From: Planctomycetaceae bacterium
GTDB lineage: Bacteria > Planctomycetota > Planctomycetia > Pirellulales > Pirellulaceae
Direction: 5' to 3'
Assembly (NCBI GenBank): GCA_020638975.1
Contig: JACKHN010000013.1
Span: 62,001 to 126,000 of the forward strand
DNA length: 64,000 nt
In this document: piece after piece, positions 7,882-17,601 of the stretch
Numbering within the stretch: the stretch's first letter is position 1
How the letters are laid out: every line of letters begins with the position of its first letter
Notes under the pieces: generated by a model
The model's database searches: none
The model's input: the letters and a program-made list of their open reading frames with translations, nothing else
What the model was told of the DNA's origin: nothing
Made by a program: the position numbers and the translations under genes

Positions 7882-10758
7882 TCAAGTCGCCGCGTGCCCA
7901 TTAAGTAACGGCCTGAGATACCGTCCCGTGTGGCTTGTCTCCAACTCAGCAACTTCTTCGGGTGTGCCGGTAGCGATGATCTGGCCGCCGCCTTCACCGC
8001 CTTCTGGGCCGAGATCGATTAACCAATCGGCACACTTGATCACGTCGAGGTTGTGTTCGATGACGATGACGGTGTTGCCTCGATCGACGAGACGACTGAG
8101 TACATCAAGCAAACGGCGAATGTCGTCGAAGTGCAAGCCGGTTGTCGGTTCGTCTAACAAGTACAACGTCTTACCAGTATCGACTCGCGCAAGTTGCGTG
8201 CCGAGCTTGATTCGTTGAGCCTCGCCGCCCGAGACAGTCGTCGAGGGCTGGCCGAGTGGTAAGTAACCGAGTCCGACATCGACGAGGCATTGAAGAACGC
8301 GATGGATGTTGGCGAAGTTCTCGAAAAACTCTGCCGCGTCGCCAATCGCCATGTCCAGGATGTCAGCAATCGACTTCCCGCGATACTTCACCTGCAAGGT
8401 CTGTCGGTTGAAGCGAGCGCCGTTGCACTCGTTGCAGGTGACGAACAAATCGGGCAGGAAGTTCATCTCGATCTTCTTTACACCGTGGCCCTGGCACTCT
8501 TCGCATCGCCCCATCTTGGCATTGAAGCTAAAGCGGCTGGCGCGGAACCCTCGTTGCTTGGCGTCTCGCGTATTCGCGAAGACCTTGCGGATCTCGTCGA
8601 ACAAGCCCGTGTACGTCGCCGCGTTACTGCGCGGTGTGCGACCGATTGGGGATTGATCGATCTGAATCACTTTGTCGATCTGGCTGACGCCACGCAGGCT
8701 CGTGAATCGTCCCGGCTTAGAAGCAAGTCCCCCCAATCGACGCGTGATCGCTCGCGACAACGTCTCGTTAATCAGCGAACTCTTTCCTGAGCCGCTCACA
8801 CCAGTCACACAGACGAAGCAACCGAGTGGGAACGACGCGTCGACTCGCTGTAGGTTATTGATCTCGGCTCCCTCCAGCACCAGCGAACGAGACTTCGCCG
8901 CACGACGTCGCTTTTCTGGCACGGCGATCTTGTCGACTCCGGCGAGGTATCGTCCTGTGACGGAATCTTCCTGGGCGCACACCTCGAACGCGGTTCCTTG
9001 AGCGATGATTTGACCGCCTCCAGAGCCAGCTCCTGGACCAACGTCAATCAAGCGGTCGGCTTCGCGCATCATGGCCTCGTCGTGTTCGACGACGATCACC
9101 GTATTCCCTTGTCGCTGTAAATCTCGAATGGCATCGATCAACCGTTGGTTGTCGCGTTGGTGTAAGCCGATCGAAGGCTCGTCCAGCACGTAGCACACGC
9201 CAACCAAACCGGACCCGATACTTGTCGCGAGCCGCACGCGCTGCAACTCGCCACCACTTAACGTGTCCGCTGCACGGCCCAGTCCCAGGTAGTCGACTCC
9301 GACCTTCATGAGGAATTCGAGCCGATGACAGATTTCGGTGAGCAATGGTTCGGCGATCGGGCGATCTCGCGTCGGGAAACGCAACGAATCGAAAAACTCC
9401 TTAGCGCGTCCGACGGAGAGCTGCGTGATTTCGTGAATCGTCTTGCCGCCCACGCGCACACCGCCTGCTTCGCGCCGCAGCCTTGAACCGTTGCATTCGC
9501 GACAGACGACATCTCCTCGGAACGTTGCCAGTTGCTCGAGTCGAGGTTTTCGAGTCGTGGTTGCGTACTCTTTCTCGAGCATCAGCAGCGCCCCGAGAAA
9601 CTTTGGGCGAGCTTGACCGTGCAGAAGATGGTTTACCGCCGATTCGGAATATTCCGCGATCGGCAATTCCCAGGCAACCTTGTTGGCTTCGAAGAACTTA
9701 TCCAGCCCCGCTTGCAGTTTTTTAGTTGCGGTCGCGGTCAAGCCTTTCCAAGGGGCGATTGCCCCGTCCGCCAACGAGACTTCCCTCGTCGGCAGAATTA
9801 GTTCGGGATCAAACTCTTCGCGTGTGCCAAGACCATCACACTCGGGGCAAGCTCCGTAAGGGCTGTTGAAGCTGAAGGTGCGTGGCTCTAACTCTTCAAA
9901 GCTGATGTTGCAGTTTGGGCAAGCGTAAACCGTGCTGTACAACTCGTCTTTCCAGCCGTTGGTCGCGCCGTCCGCGTTGTCTGCGTCAGATCCTGTGTGA
10001 TAACAAACGGACATGACACCATCGCCCAGTCGCACCGCCATTTGAATCGACTCAGCGAGTCGAGCATCAATACCTTCGCGAATGATGATCCGATCGACAA
10101 CAGCATCGATGTGGTGGAGCTTGCGAGTGTCGAGTTCCGGAGCCTGTTCGATTTCGTAGACTGCGCCATCGACACGAGCTCGCACGAGGCCTGCCTTGCG
10201 GATCTGAGCGAAGACGTCTTGATGCTGTCCGCGTTTGCCTCGGACCAACGGCGCGAGCAACATCGCCTTGGTTCCTTCAGGCAACTCGAGTAGTCGCTCT
10301 TGGATTTGCTCCGTCGTCTGCTGTTGAATCGGTTCGCCGCAATCGGGGCAGTGCGGCGTCCCAAGTCGAGCCATCATCAAGCGGAGATAGTCGTAAATCT
10401 CGGTGACTGTCGCGACCGTACTGCGAGGGTTCTTATTCCCGGGACGCTGATCGATGCAAAGCGTTGGTTGCAGCCCCTCGATCAGGTCGACGTCGGGGCG
10501 TTCCATCTGGTGGAGGAACTGTCGAGCATAGACCGACAAGCTCTCGATGAACTGGCGTTGCCCTTCGGCGAACAACGTGTCGAATGCCAAGCTGCTCTTG
10601 CCCGATCCACTGGGTCCCGTCAGCACCACCAATTGGTTGCGAGGGATATCCAGGCTGATATTCTTCAGGTTATGAACCCGTGCCCCTCGGATTCGGATCG
10701 ACGCTTCCTCCTCAACGTGGTTCTCTGTCAGATCGTCGAGTTGAGGACTTGTTGACAT
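7882..10758 (-). CDS. uvrA: Excinuclease ABC subunit A
   Basis: UvrA is the damage-sensing ATPase of nucleotide excision repair and loads UvrB onto DNA. The 958 residues fit the family. There are two ABC modules, each with Walker A (GPSGSGKSSLAF near 48-59 and GVSGSGKSSLINE), signature (LSGGELQRV and VSGGEAQRIKL) and Walker B (YVLDEPSIGLH and YLLDEPTTGLH). The zinc modules show CPDCGEP, CPNC...CPEC and CEEC...CNEC. The ATG start lies in a region divergent from the dGTPase-like gene that also contains repeat elements. Nothing suggests loss of function. No uvrB or uvrC is adjacent. Confidence 0.97.
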   Translation of the reverse strand: MSTSPQLDDLTENHVEEEASIRIRGARVHNLKNISLDIPRNQLVVLTGPSGSGKSSLAFDTLFAEGQRQFIESLSVYARQFLHQMERPDVDLIEGLQPTLCIDQRPGNKNPRSTVATVTEIYDYLRLMMARLGTPHCPDCGEPIQQQTTEQIQERLLELPEGTKAMLLAPLVRGKRGQHQDVFAQIRKAGLVRARVDGAVYEIEQAPELDTRKLHHIDAVVDRIIIREGIDARLAESIQMAVRLGDGVMSVCYHTGSDADNADGATNGWKDELYSTVYACPNCNISFEELEPRTFSFNSPYGACPECDGLGTREEFDPELILPTREVSLADGAIAPWKGLTATATKKLQAGLDKFFEANKVAWELPIAEYSESAVNHLLHGQARPKFLGALLMLEKEYATTTRKPRLEQLATFRGDVVCRECNGSRLRREAGGVRVGGKTIHEITQLSVGRAKEFFDSLRFPTRDRPIAEPLLTEICHRLEFLMKVGVDYLGLGRAADTLSGGELQRVRLATSIGSGLVGVCYVLDEPSIGLHQRDNQRLIDAIRDLQRQGNTVIVVEHDEAMMREADRLIDVGPGAGSGGGQIIAQGTAFEVCAQEDSVTGRYLAGVDKIAVPEKRRRAAKSRSLVLEGAEINNLQRVDASFPLGCFVCVTGVSGSGKSSLINETLSRAITRRLGGLASKPGRFTSLRGVSQIDKVIQIDQSPIGRTPRSNAATYTGLFDEIRKVFANTRDAKQRGFRASRFSFNAKMGRCEECQGHGVKKIEMNFLPDLFVTCNECNGARFNRQTLQVKYRGKSIADILDMAIGDAAEFFENFANIHRVLQCLVDVGLGYLPLGQPSTTVSGGEAQRIKLGTQLARVDTGKTLYLLDEPTTGLHFDDIRRLLDVLSRLVDRGNTVIVIEHNLDVIKCADWLIDLGPEGGEGGGQIIATGTPEEVAELETSHTGRYLRPLLNGHAAT

Positions 10759-10844
10759 CGGGGCCTAGGGTCTACGATTTTGGACAGTTGCGAATCCGTC
10801 ACCGTAGCAAAGCGGGTAACTTGGTACAACCTTGCGGCGTGTGC

Positions 10845-10944
10845 GGTAGTGGTTCAGTTTGAAATTCCTGAAAGTAAGACGGCCACTCTTGGCCGTCTCT
10901 TGTCGGGCAGAAGAGCCCGACTTACGGCAAACTGTACCACTACC
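10845..10944. mobile_element. MITE-like element, family B, copy 1
   Basis: A 100-bp element with 17-bp terminal inverted repeats (GGTAGTGGTTCAGTTTG at the left, one mismatch at the right). Inside are two hairpins, GACGGCCactctTGGCCGTC and GTCGGGCagaagaGCCCGAC. The flanks GCGTGTGC (10837-10844) and GGGTGTGC (10945-10952) match at 7 of 8 positions and are likely a decayed 8-bp target duplication. Copy 2 at 27547 has the same length and a perfect 8-bp duplication. It sits in the uvrA/dGTPase divergent region. Confidence 0.8.
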
Positions 10945-11003
10945 GGGTGTGCCGCCCCATTGCGTTTGCCCTTTAGTCCCGCCGGACCAGGCGGCAAGAG
11001 ATG

Positions 11004-11028
11004 CGACGGGCTCGGAGGCCCGTCGTAC
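11004..11028. repeat. Half of a family A hairpin (remnant)
   Basis: The segment contains GACGGGCTCGGAGGCCCGTC plus GTAC, identical to one arm of the family A central hairpin, without the second arm or the terminal repeats. It lies just upstream of the dGTPase-like start and is probably a decayed copy. Confidence 0.6.
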
Positions 11029-11043
11029 TGAAAGAAAGTATTC

Positions 11044-12177
11044 ATGTCGTTGGACGACAGATCGTTACTGCCTGGGCTTCAAACTTATCAAGAGCGCGAG
11101 GCTGCGCTGCTGGCTCCTTATGCGATGCGGAGCATTGATTCGACGGGGCGTAAACACCCGGAACCAGAGCACCCTTATCGCGGTCCATTTCAGCGAGACC
11201 GTGATCGAATCTTGCATTGCTCGGCATACCGGCGCCTCAGCGGCAAGATGCAGGTCTTTACCGGCGAGATGGGCGACTATCCGCGAACACGCTTGACGCA
11301 TACACAGGAAGTCGCCTCGATCGCCAGAACGATCGCACGGGCATTGCAACTGAACGAAGATCTCGTCGAAGCGTTAGCGCTGTTCCACGATATTGGCCAT
11401 CCACCATTCGGTCATGCGGGCGAAGATGCGCTCGACGAATGCCTGAAGGATGAAGGGGGGTTTTCACACAACCAACATGCACTGACGATCGCAGAAGAAA
11501 TTGACGTTCGATATCACGGCTTTCCGGGTTTGAACTTGACGCGCGAGGTTCTCGATGGGCAGGGTGTTCGTGCCGACAAGCAGAACCCGGATCTACATCC
11601 ATTGCTCGAAGTGCAACTCGTCGATGCTGCGGACAGCGTCACCTACGATGCTCATGATACGGACGACGCGGTGAAACTGGGTTTGTTAAGTCTTGATGAA
11701 CTTGCCGAGGTGCCGCTGATCCGTGAGACGCTGCAGCGAGTCAACGAGCGTTTCGAGGGACTATCTCCGCGGGTTCTGCGCCAGACACTCGTCCACGAAT
11801 TGATCGACTATCAAGTAAGCGACGTTTTACGGCATTGTGGTCGATATCTAGCGGATGCCAAACTGTCGAGCGCCCGGCAAGCTCGGCGCGCTCAGTTTTT
11901 CATTGGACCAAGCTCTGAGGTTGCCGCCCAAAAGACAGAGTTGGAGAGGTTTCTTTACGATCGGGTGTACAGACATCCAGAGATCATTCGCATACGCGAG
12001 CAGGCCCAAAGTCGGCTCCGACGGATGTTTGCAGGTTATCTCCGCCAACCGGAATTGCTAACGAAACGCTATCTCACACGTAGCGAATCGGTCGGACTGC
12101 CTCGTAGTGTCGGTGAGTACATCGCTGGGATGACCGATCGGTTCTGCAACGAACAGTACGAACGATACTTTAGCTAG
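11044..12177 (+). CDS. dgt: dGTPase-like HD-domain triphosphohydrolase
   Basis: Members of this HD superfamily hydrolyse dNTPs to nucleoside and triphosphate and affect dNTP pools and DNA fidelity. The 377 residues carry the metal ligands in order: His86 in RLTHTQEV, His115-Asp116 and His119 in LFHDIGHPPFGHAGE, and a later Asp in VDAADSVTYDAHDTDD. The N-terminal block YRGPFQRDRDRILHCSAYRR is typical of the shorter, type 2 dGTPase-like group. The substrate may be broader than dGTP. The gene is divergent from uvrA; a shared role in genome maintenance is possible but not shown. Confidence 0.9.
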   Translation: MSLDDRSLLPGLQTYQEREAALLAPYAMRSIDSTGRKHPEPEHPYRGPFQRDRDRILHCSAYRRLSGKMQVFTGEMGDYPRTRLTHTQEVASIARTIARALQLNEDLVEALALFHDIGHPPFGHAGEDALDECLKDEGGFSHNQHALTIAEEIDVRYHGFPGLNLTREVLDGQGVRADKQNPDLHPLLEVQLVDAADSVTYDAHDTDDAVKLGLLSLDELAEVPLIRETLQRVNERFEGLSPRVLRQTLVHELIDYQVSDVLRHCGRYLADAKLSSARQARRAQFFIGPSSEVAAQKTELERFLYDRVYRHPEIIRIREQAQSRLRRMFAGYLRQPELLTKRYLTRSESVGLPRSVGEYIAGMTDRFCNEQYERYFS

Positions 12178-12349
12178 TTCAGAGTAGGCTTGGGGCGGTA
12201 CGCTTTTTGTAGAGCGAGGGGTGGTCGGGCTGGGGGGGGCAACAGTAGAATGTTCGCTTAGCGTTATATAGGCGCGGGACTAGAGGCATCCCGTTGCATT
12301 CCTCTTTTTCCTTCCGACTAAGCGTGCCGCCGGAGCAGAAAGCAGAACC

Positions 12350-13363
12350 ATGTTACTTTGGATTCTACGAGGGGTTTTTCTTCTCGCCGCCGTTGGAGTG
12401 GGCTTTGCGGTCATCAATGCTCCCACGCCTAGCTTCGAATATCCCTGGTTAGTTTTCGTCGGGATCGTGACGCTGGCTGTCGCGATTATGGGATTTGATG
12501 CGGCGACTCCACGCAAGCGAATTGACATTATCAGCTGTGTCTACTTTGGCATTTTGATCGGGCTGTTTTTGTCGATGGTCGTTGGCTTCATTATTGAACC
12601 GCTGATGACACAATTCCAGATCACACAGTATATGTACTCGGTGCAACTCGTCATCGGTACCATGTTCTGTTATTTCTGTATCAGCATGCTGGTGCAGACT
12701 CGCGACGACTTCCGTTTCATCATTCCCTATGTTGAGTTCTCGAAAGAAGTCAAAGGCGTGAAGCCTTATCTGCTTGATACGAGTGTCGTGATCGACGGGC
12801 GAATCGCGGATCTCGTCGAAACGGGCGTGTTCGATAATACGCTAGTCATGCCGCGATTCGTGCTCAGCGAACTACAAGCGATTGCTGACAGCAGCGACAA
12901 GATGCGCCGGTCTCGCGGTCGCCGCGGGCTCGATATTTTGAACCGTTTGCGAACGGGTGGCGTTGTCGAGCTGAGCATTCATGACCGTGAGACGCCGGAG
13001 ATGGCTGGCCAGGCCGTTGATATGAAACTGGTACTGCTCGCCAAGCACTTGAGCGGCAAGGTCGTCACTGGCGACTATAACCTCAACAAGGTCGCCAAAA
13101 TCCACGGAGTCTCTGTCATCAACTTGAACGACGTTGCCAACTCGTTGAAGCCGGTGTATCTGCCGGGCGAGCACCTTGACGTCCGCATCGTGAAGCCTGG
13201 CGAGGAGATGGGGCAGGGCGTAGGTTATCTTGACGATGGAACGATGATCGTCGTCGAAGGGGGCCGCGATCACGTTAATCACAACGTTCGCATCGCCGTG
13301 ACCAGCGTGCTTCAAACGAGTGCTGGACGCATGATCTTCGGCAAGTACGAAGGCGGCGTGTAG
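12350..13363 (+). CDS. Membrane PIN-TRAM domain protein (YacL-like)
   Basis: The 337-residue protein has four hydrophobic segments in the first 120 residues. A PIN nuclease-like domain follows (about 140-255; acidic residues in LLDTSVVIDGR, with VVTGDYNLNKVA late in the domain), then a TRAM RNA-binding domain (about 265-330, with LPGEHLDVRIVKPGEE). This is the architecture of YacL-type proteins, which are suspected membrane-tethered RNases. Asp residues expected for metal binding are present, so activity is plausible. The ATG has GGAG about 14 bases upstream, a rather long spacing. Confidence 0.9.
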   Translation: MLLWILRGVFLLAAVGVGFAVINAPTPSFEYPWLVFVGIVTLAVAIMGFDAATPRKRIDIISCVYFGILIGLFLSMVVGFIIEPLMTQFQITQYMYSVQLVIGTMFCYFCISMLVQTRDDFRFIIPYVEFSKEVKGVKPYLLDTSVVIDGRIADLVETGVFDNTLVMPRFVLSELQAIADSSDKMRRSRGRRGLDILNRLRTGGVVELSIHDRETPEMAGQAVDMKLVLLAKHLSGKVVTGDYNLNKVAKIHGVSVINLNDVANSLKPVYLPGEHLDVRIVKPGEEMGQGVGYLDDGTMIVVEGGRDHVNHNVRIAVTSVLQTSAGRMIFGKYEGGV

Positions 13364-13483
13364 GGCCCTTTGTAGTCTCGGACCATGCGATCGCATCGGC
13401 GTTAGTGCGCGAGCGGTTTGCAATGGCACGGCGTTCGAGCCACAATGCCGATTTCGTCAACTCGCTTTCCGAGGAGTTCAGGC

Positions 13484-14584
13484 GTGCCTACCAGCTATCG
13501 CGTCGCAGTCATTGGTCACACAGGTCGTGGCAACTACGGTCACGGTGTCGATACCGTTTGGCTTGAATTGCCGCATTGTGAAATCGTCGGCGTCGCAGAC
13601 GCGGATCCGCAAGGATTAGCTGCCGCCGTAACTCGACTTGCCGCTCCCAAGGGCTTCGCCGACTATCGACAGATGTTGGATGAAGCCAAACCAGACATCG
13701 TGGCCATCGGCCCACGTTGGCTCGATCAACACCGTGACATGGTGCTAGAGGCAGCCCAACGTGGCATGCACATCTACATGGAAAAACCGATGTGCCGGAC
13801 ACTGAAAGAAGCCGACGAGATGGTGGCCGCCTGCAATGAGCATGGCATCAAGCTTGCGGTGGCGCACCAAACGCGTTACAGCCCAAAGTTGCATGTCGTC
13901 AGCGACATGATCTATGACGGTCGCATTGGTACAGTGCTAGAACTACGAGGCCGCGGCAAGGAGGATCGACGTGGAGGCGGCGAAGATCTGTGGGTGCTCG
14001 GAAGCCACGTGATGAACTTAATCCATCACTTCGGCGGTGAACCGACTTGGTGTATGGCGAATGTCCTGCAAGATGGTAAACGCATAACGAAGGAAGATGT
14101 TGTGGAAGGCCCAGAAGGTATCGGTCCGCTGGCTGGCGATTCGCTCTCGGCAATGTACGGCATGGACGACGGAGTCACCGCGTATTTTGCATCGACGCGA
14201 AACATGGGCGTGAAGAGCCGATTTGGCTTACAGATTTTTGGTTCCGAAGGCATCATTGAGATCGTAAGCGGCTACTTACCCGCCGTCAGTTACTTGCCTG
14301 ATCCGACCTGGTCGCCCGGGCGAAGCGATGCCAAATGGATTCCCGTCAGTTCCGCAGGGCCAGGGCAGCCAGAGCCCCTTCCTGATGGCGGCTTGAATGC
14401 CGGAAACGTACTCGCGTGCCAGGATTTGCTGGCCGCGATCGAGGAAGATCGTCTGCCGGAATGCAGCGTCTACGAAGGTCGCACGACTGTCGAATTCATT
14501 GCAGCCATTTTTGAATCGCACCGCCTCGCTTCCCGAGTCGAGATGCCGCTAGAAAATCGGCAGAATCCGTTGACGCTGTTGTAA
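13484..14584 (+). CDS. Gfo/Idh/MocA family oxidoreductase
   Basis: A predicted cytosolic NAD(P)-dependent sugar or polyol dehydrogenase of 366 residues. The N-terminal Rossmann fold shows VAVIGHTGRGNYGHG, and the family EKP motif is present in IYMEKPMCRTLKEA. A GFO_IDH_MocA C-terminal domain follows (about 130-340). The GTG start is favoured over upstream TTG and ATG codons because AGGAG lies about 8 bases before it and the Rossmann strand begins five residues later. No signal peptide is seen, unlike the exported relative at 55564. The substrate is unknown. Confidence 0.85.
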   Translation: MPTSYRVAVIGHTGRGNYGHGVDTVWLELPHCEIVGVADADPQGLAAAVTRLAAPKGFADYRQMLDEAKPDIVAIGPRWLDQHRDMVLEAAQRGMHIYMEKPMCRTLKEADEMVAACNEHGIKLAVAHQTRYSPKLHVVSDMIYDGRIGTVLELRGRGKEDRRGGGEDLWVLGSHVMNLIHHFGGEPTWCMANVLQDGKRITKEDVVEGPEGIGPLAGDSLSAMYGMDDGVTAYFASTRNMGVKSRFGLQIFGSEGIIEIVSGYLPAVSYLPDPTWSPGRSDAKWIPVSSAGPGQPEPLPDGGLNAGNVLACQDLLAAIEEDRLPECSVYEGRTTVEFIAAIFESHRLASRVEMPLENRQNPLTLL

Positions 14585-14650
14585 GTCGAGATCGAGATTC
14601 GCAACAGCGGCCAACTCGTCGAAGGATTTAAGATCACCGCAACGTTTTGC

Positions 14651-14665
14651 AAAGTATACTTTTCC
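14651..14665 (+). promoter_or_regulatory. Possible -10 element placing ppk2 on a leaderless transcript
   Basis: TATACT (14655-14660) lies five bases before the ppk2 ATG and no Shine-Dalgarno sequence is present. Transcription from such a -10 would start at or next to the start codon. No good -35 hexamer is seen at 16-18 bases, so this is tentative. Confidence 0.3.
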
Positions 14666-15868
14666 ATGAGCAAGAAGAAGAAAACGACGACTCCCGAGTC
14701 TGCCCGCACGACCTCGAAAGGGAAGCCTTCCAACAACAAGGCGCCTAAGCGGCGAACAAGCTCCGACGGTCGTGTTCGCCGCGCATCGAGCGGCGACACT
14801 GCCCCCTCGAAAACACCTCGTGGGATCGAGACACACGTTGTCTCGGAATCCATAAAAGCGGCTCAGGCGGCAAAGATTACCGCCGTTCGAGACATCATCA
14901 ATGCCGTGCCTCCGCACGATGTCGATACGCTTTCCAAAGTACTCGCCGCCATCATGGAAGGAACGTCGTCGGACGATGCAACCGTCTTGCGGAATGCGTT
15001 ACTGCCGCAGTCTGCAAGTACGAACGGGGATCAGAAAGCAAAGCCAGACGAGATCCTCTCGTCGAAGTGGCGTACCGGCGGCTACCCGTACAAGAACTTA
15101 ATGTCTCGAAAGAGCTACGAAAAGGAGAAGTACAAGCTTCAGGTGGAGCTTCTGAAATTGCAATCTTGGGTCAGAAAGACAGGACAAAAGCTGGTCATAT
15201 TGTTTGAAGGTCGCGACGCAGCCGGAAAAGGTGGGACGATCAAACGCTTCATGGAACATCTGAACCCACGCGGTGCCAAAGTTGTCGCATTGGAGAAACC
15301 AACGGATGAACAACGTGGGCAATGGTACTTCCAACGCTACGTCGAGCATCTCCCGACGTCCGGCGAAATCGTACTTTTTGACCGCTCCTGGTATAATCGA
15401 GCTGGCGTCGAACGCGTGATGGGATTCTGCGAGCCAGAGGAGTATGACGAATTCATGCGACAAGCTCCCGAGTTTGAGAAAAATCTTGTCCGCAGCGGCA
15501 TGCATTTGATTAAGTTTTGGTTTTCTGTAAGCCGTGGTGAACAACGCCGTCGGTTCAAAGAGCGCGAGGCACATCCCTTAAAACAATGGAAGTTGTCCCC
15601 GATCGATTTGGCGTCGCTCGATAAGTGGCGAGAGTACACGAGCGCGAAAGAAGCGATGTTCTTCCACACGGATACCGCTGATTCGCCGTGGACGGTCGTT
15701 AAATCGGACTGTAAGAAGCGCGCACGACTCAATGCGATGCGGTACGTCCTGCACAAATTCGCCTATACCAACAAAGACACCGACAAGATCGGCCCGATCG
15801 ATCCGCTTCTCGTCGGTCGTGCCAATGTCGTCTACGAACGCGGCGAGCAGACCGTGCCGTTGCTGTAA
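14666..15868 (+). CDS. ppk2: Polyphosphate kinase 2
   Basis: PPK2 enzymes transfer phosphate between polyphosphate and nucleoside diphosphates or monophosphates. The catalytic domain (about 145-395) has Walker A GRDAAGKGG at 182-190, Walker B and following LFDRSWYNRAGVERVMGF from about 237, and the lid motif QRRRFKEREAHPLKQWK. It resembles the single-domain, ADP-phosphorylating class. The first 145 residues are a Lys/Ser/Thr/Pro-rich, probably disordered extension, followed by a helical stretch, making the protein longer than usual (400 versus about 300). The gene is convergent with rne. Confidence 0.92.
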   Translation: MSKKKKTTTPESARTTSKGKPSNNKAPKRRTSSDGRVRRASSGDTAPSKTPRGIETHVVSESIKAAQAAKITAVRDIINAVPPHDVDTLSKVLAAIMEGTSSDDATVLRNALLPQSASTNGDQKAKPDEILSSKWRTGGYPYKNLMSRKSYEKEKYKLQVELLKLQSWVRKTGQKLVILFEGRDAAGKGGTIKRFMEHLNPRGAKVVALEKPTDEQRGQWYFQRYVEHLPTSGEIVLFDRSWYNRAGVERVMGFCEPEEYDEFMRQAPEFEKNLVRSGMHLIKFWFSVSRGEQRRRFKEREAHPLKQWKLSPIDLASLDKWREYTSAKEAMFFHTDTADSPWTVVKSDCKKRARLNAMRYVLHKFAYTNKDTDKIGPIDPLLVGRANVVYERGEQTVPLL

Positions 15869-15875
15869 CGGCACG
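15853..15875. terminator. Hairpin over the ppk2 stop codon
   Basis: A perfect 9-bp stem (CGTGCCGTT and its complement, loop GCTGT) spans the end of ppk2. There is no T tract on either strand, so it is at best a weak or factor-dependent terminator between the two convergent genes. It may instead protect mRNA 3' ends. Confidence 0.35.
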
Positions 15876-15935
15876 AAATGCAAGCTACCGTCGTTCTCGA
15901 GGTCGTGCTGAGTTGCTCAGGGATCCCCTTCAGGG

Positions 15936-17546
15936 CTATTTCGTCGCCAAGCCCAGCGATATTTCTTGGCCTTTGTCGTCGCGACAATCCAACTCTAGAT
16001 GCTCCGGATAAAGGTCTTCGCTGCCGAGGATTTGGACGGCCATGCCGCCTTCTTCTTCGAGTTGTGTGATGTCTTTTCTTTTGCGATTGTTTAGGTACGA
16101 GGCGACTTCATCGTTGACTCGCACTGTGACACGAGCGATGTGCGGCTGTTGACTGGCGAGCATGAGCATGCGAATCACTTCGATTGACATACTCTCCGCC
16201 GTCTTGACGACCGCTCGCCCGTTACAGCACGGACAGTCGGCGTAGACGCTGCGTTTCAGACTCGGACGAATTCGCTGTCGCGTCATTTCGATCAATCCAA
16301 ATGGACTGGTGCGAAGGATTTTTGTTCGAGCGCGATCGCGTTTCATCGCGTCTCGCAAGACTCGCTCGACTCCGCGACGATGCTTTTCTTTTCGCATGTC
16401 AATGAAGTCGTTCACGATTACGCCGCCTAAGTCACGTAGTCGCAATTGTCTCGCGATTTCTTTCGCGGCCTGAACATTCATCTTATACGCGGATTCCTCC
16501 GCCGAGTCGGAAGTCCGGAACGTGCCGCTGTTGACGTCGATCGCTACGAGGGCTTCGGTTTGATCGATGACAATCGAACCACCCGCTCGCAGCGGCACTT
16601 CTCGCTTGTGAATGCGACCGATTTCGGCTTCCAGCTTGTATTTGTGAAACAGCGGTTCTTTGCCTTCATAGAGATGCAAGCGGTTCACGAAACGAGGCAT
16701 GACCAATTGCAAGAACTCCTTTGCTCGCTCGTAGGCAGCGGCTTGATCGATATAGATCGCATCGACATCCGAATTGAAGATGTCGCGGATCGTGCGAATG
16801 ATCATGTCGCTCTCTTCGTAGATGTCGATCGGCGCGGGATGCGTCTTGATGCGACGAACGATTACTTTCCAAAGCCGCAACAGGTAAGCCATGTCTCGCG
16901 AAAGTTCTTTTTGGTCGCGATCGATTCCGGCGGTACGAACGATGAAGCCAAGTCCCTTCGGTGGGTTTAACTCAAGTAGTGTGTCGCGCAGCTTGCGACG
17001 AACGGCATCGTCTTCGATCTTGCGTGAAACGCCCAGTCGGCCAAGCGCTGGCATGAGAACGAGATAGCGTCCGGGAATACTGATGTATGTCGAGAGCGTT
17101 GGGCCTTTCGCACCGATTCCTTCCTTGATGACCTGCACGAGAACTTCGTCGCCACGTTTAAAGATCTCTTGGATTGGCGGCTTTACCCGCGGACGTGCGC
17201 CTGGACGCTGGCGTCGTGGAGGACGTTTTTCCTCGCCGTTTTCGTCATCGTCCTTTTTGTTTGGACGATCTTCTTCGATCAATTTACTCGGGTCGTATCC
17301 GCCTTGACGGAAGTACTGCGACTCGACGTCGCTGATGTGAAGAAAACCATTCCGACCGACACCAAAGTCAACGAACGCGGCCTGAATGCTGGGCTCAAGA
17401 TTGACGATTCGTCCTTTGTAAATGTTTCCGACCAGGTTGTCCGCACTGGCACGCTCGATGTAGAGCTCTTCTAGCAGCCCGTCTTCAATAATCGCAATCC
17501 GACACTCTTCGGGCTGCGAGACGTTGATTAACATCTCTTTTTTCAT
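15936..17546 (-). CDS. rne: Ribonuclease E/G
   Basis: This single-strand-specific endoribonuclease initiates mRNA decay and processes rRNA. The 536 residues correspond to the catalytic half shared by RNase E and RNase G. An S1 domain is seen near 35-125 (GNIYKGRIVNLEPSIQAAFV, NGFLHISDVE), interrupted by a charged Lys/Glu/Arg/Pro insert (about 85-110). The DNase I-like core has VAIDVNSGTF and IVNDFIDM, and CPCCNGRAVVKT forms the zinc link. The long C-terminal scaffold of RNase E is absent. ATG 17546 (GGAA upstream) is preferred over 17561. It lies 55 bases after ptsI and is probably co-transcribed. Confidence 0.93.
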   Translation of the reverse strand: MKKEMLINVSQPEECRIAIIEDGLLEELYIERASADNLVGNIYKGRIVNLEPSIQAAFVDFGVGRNGFLHISDVESQYFRQGGYDPSKLIEEDRPNKKDDDENGEEKRPPRRQRPGARPRVKPPIQEIFKRGDEVLVQVIKEGIGAKGPTLSTYISIPGRYLVLMPALGRLGVSRKIEDDAVRRKLRDTLLELNPPKGLGFIVRTAGIDRDQKELSRDMAYLLRLWKVIVRRIKTHPAPIDIYEESDMIIRTIRDIFNSDVDAIYIDQAAAYERAKEFLQLVMPRFVNRLHLYEGKEPLFHKYKLEAEIGRIHKREVPLRAGGSIVIDQTEALVAIDVNSGTFRTSDSAEESAYKMNVQAAKEIARQLRLRDLGGVIVNDFIDMRKEKHRRGVERVLRDAMKRDRARTKILRTSPFGLIEMTRQRIRPSLKRSVYADCPCCNGRAVVKTAESMSIEVIRMLMLASQQPHIARVTVRVNDEVASYLNNRKRKDITQLEEEGGMAVQILGSEDLYPEHLELDCRDDKGQEISLGLATK

Positions 17547-17601
17547 GATAGTTGTTTCCATTAGTGTTTTCGTTTAGTTCCTGTCGCGATTCCGAGTGGG
17601 C

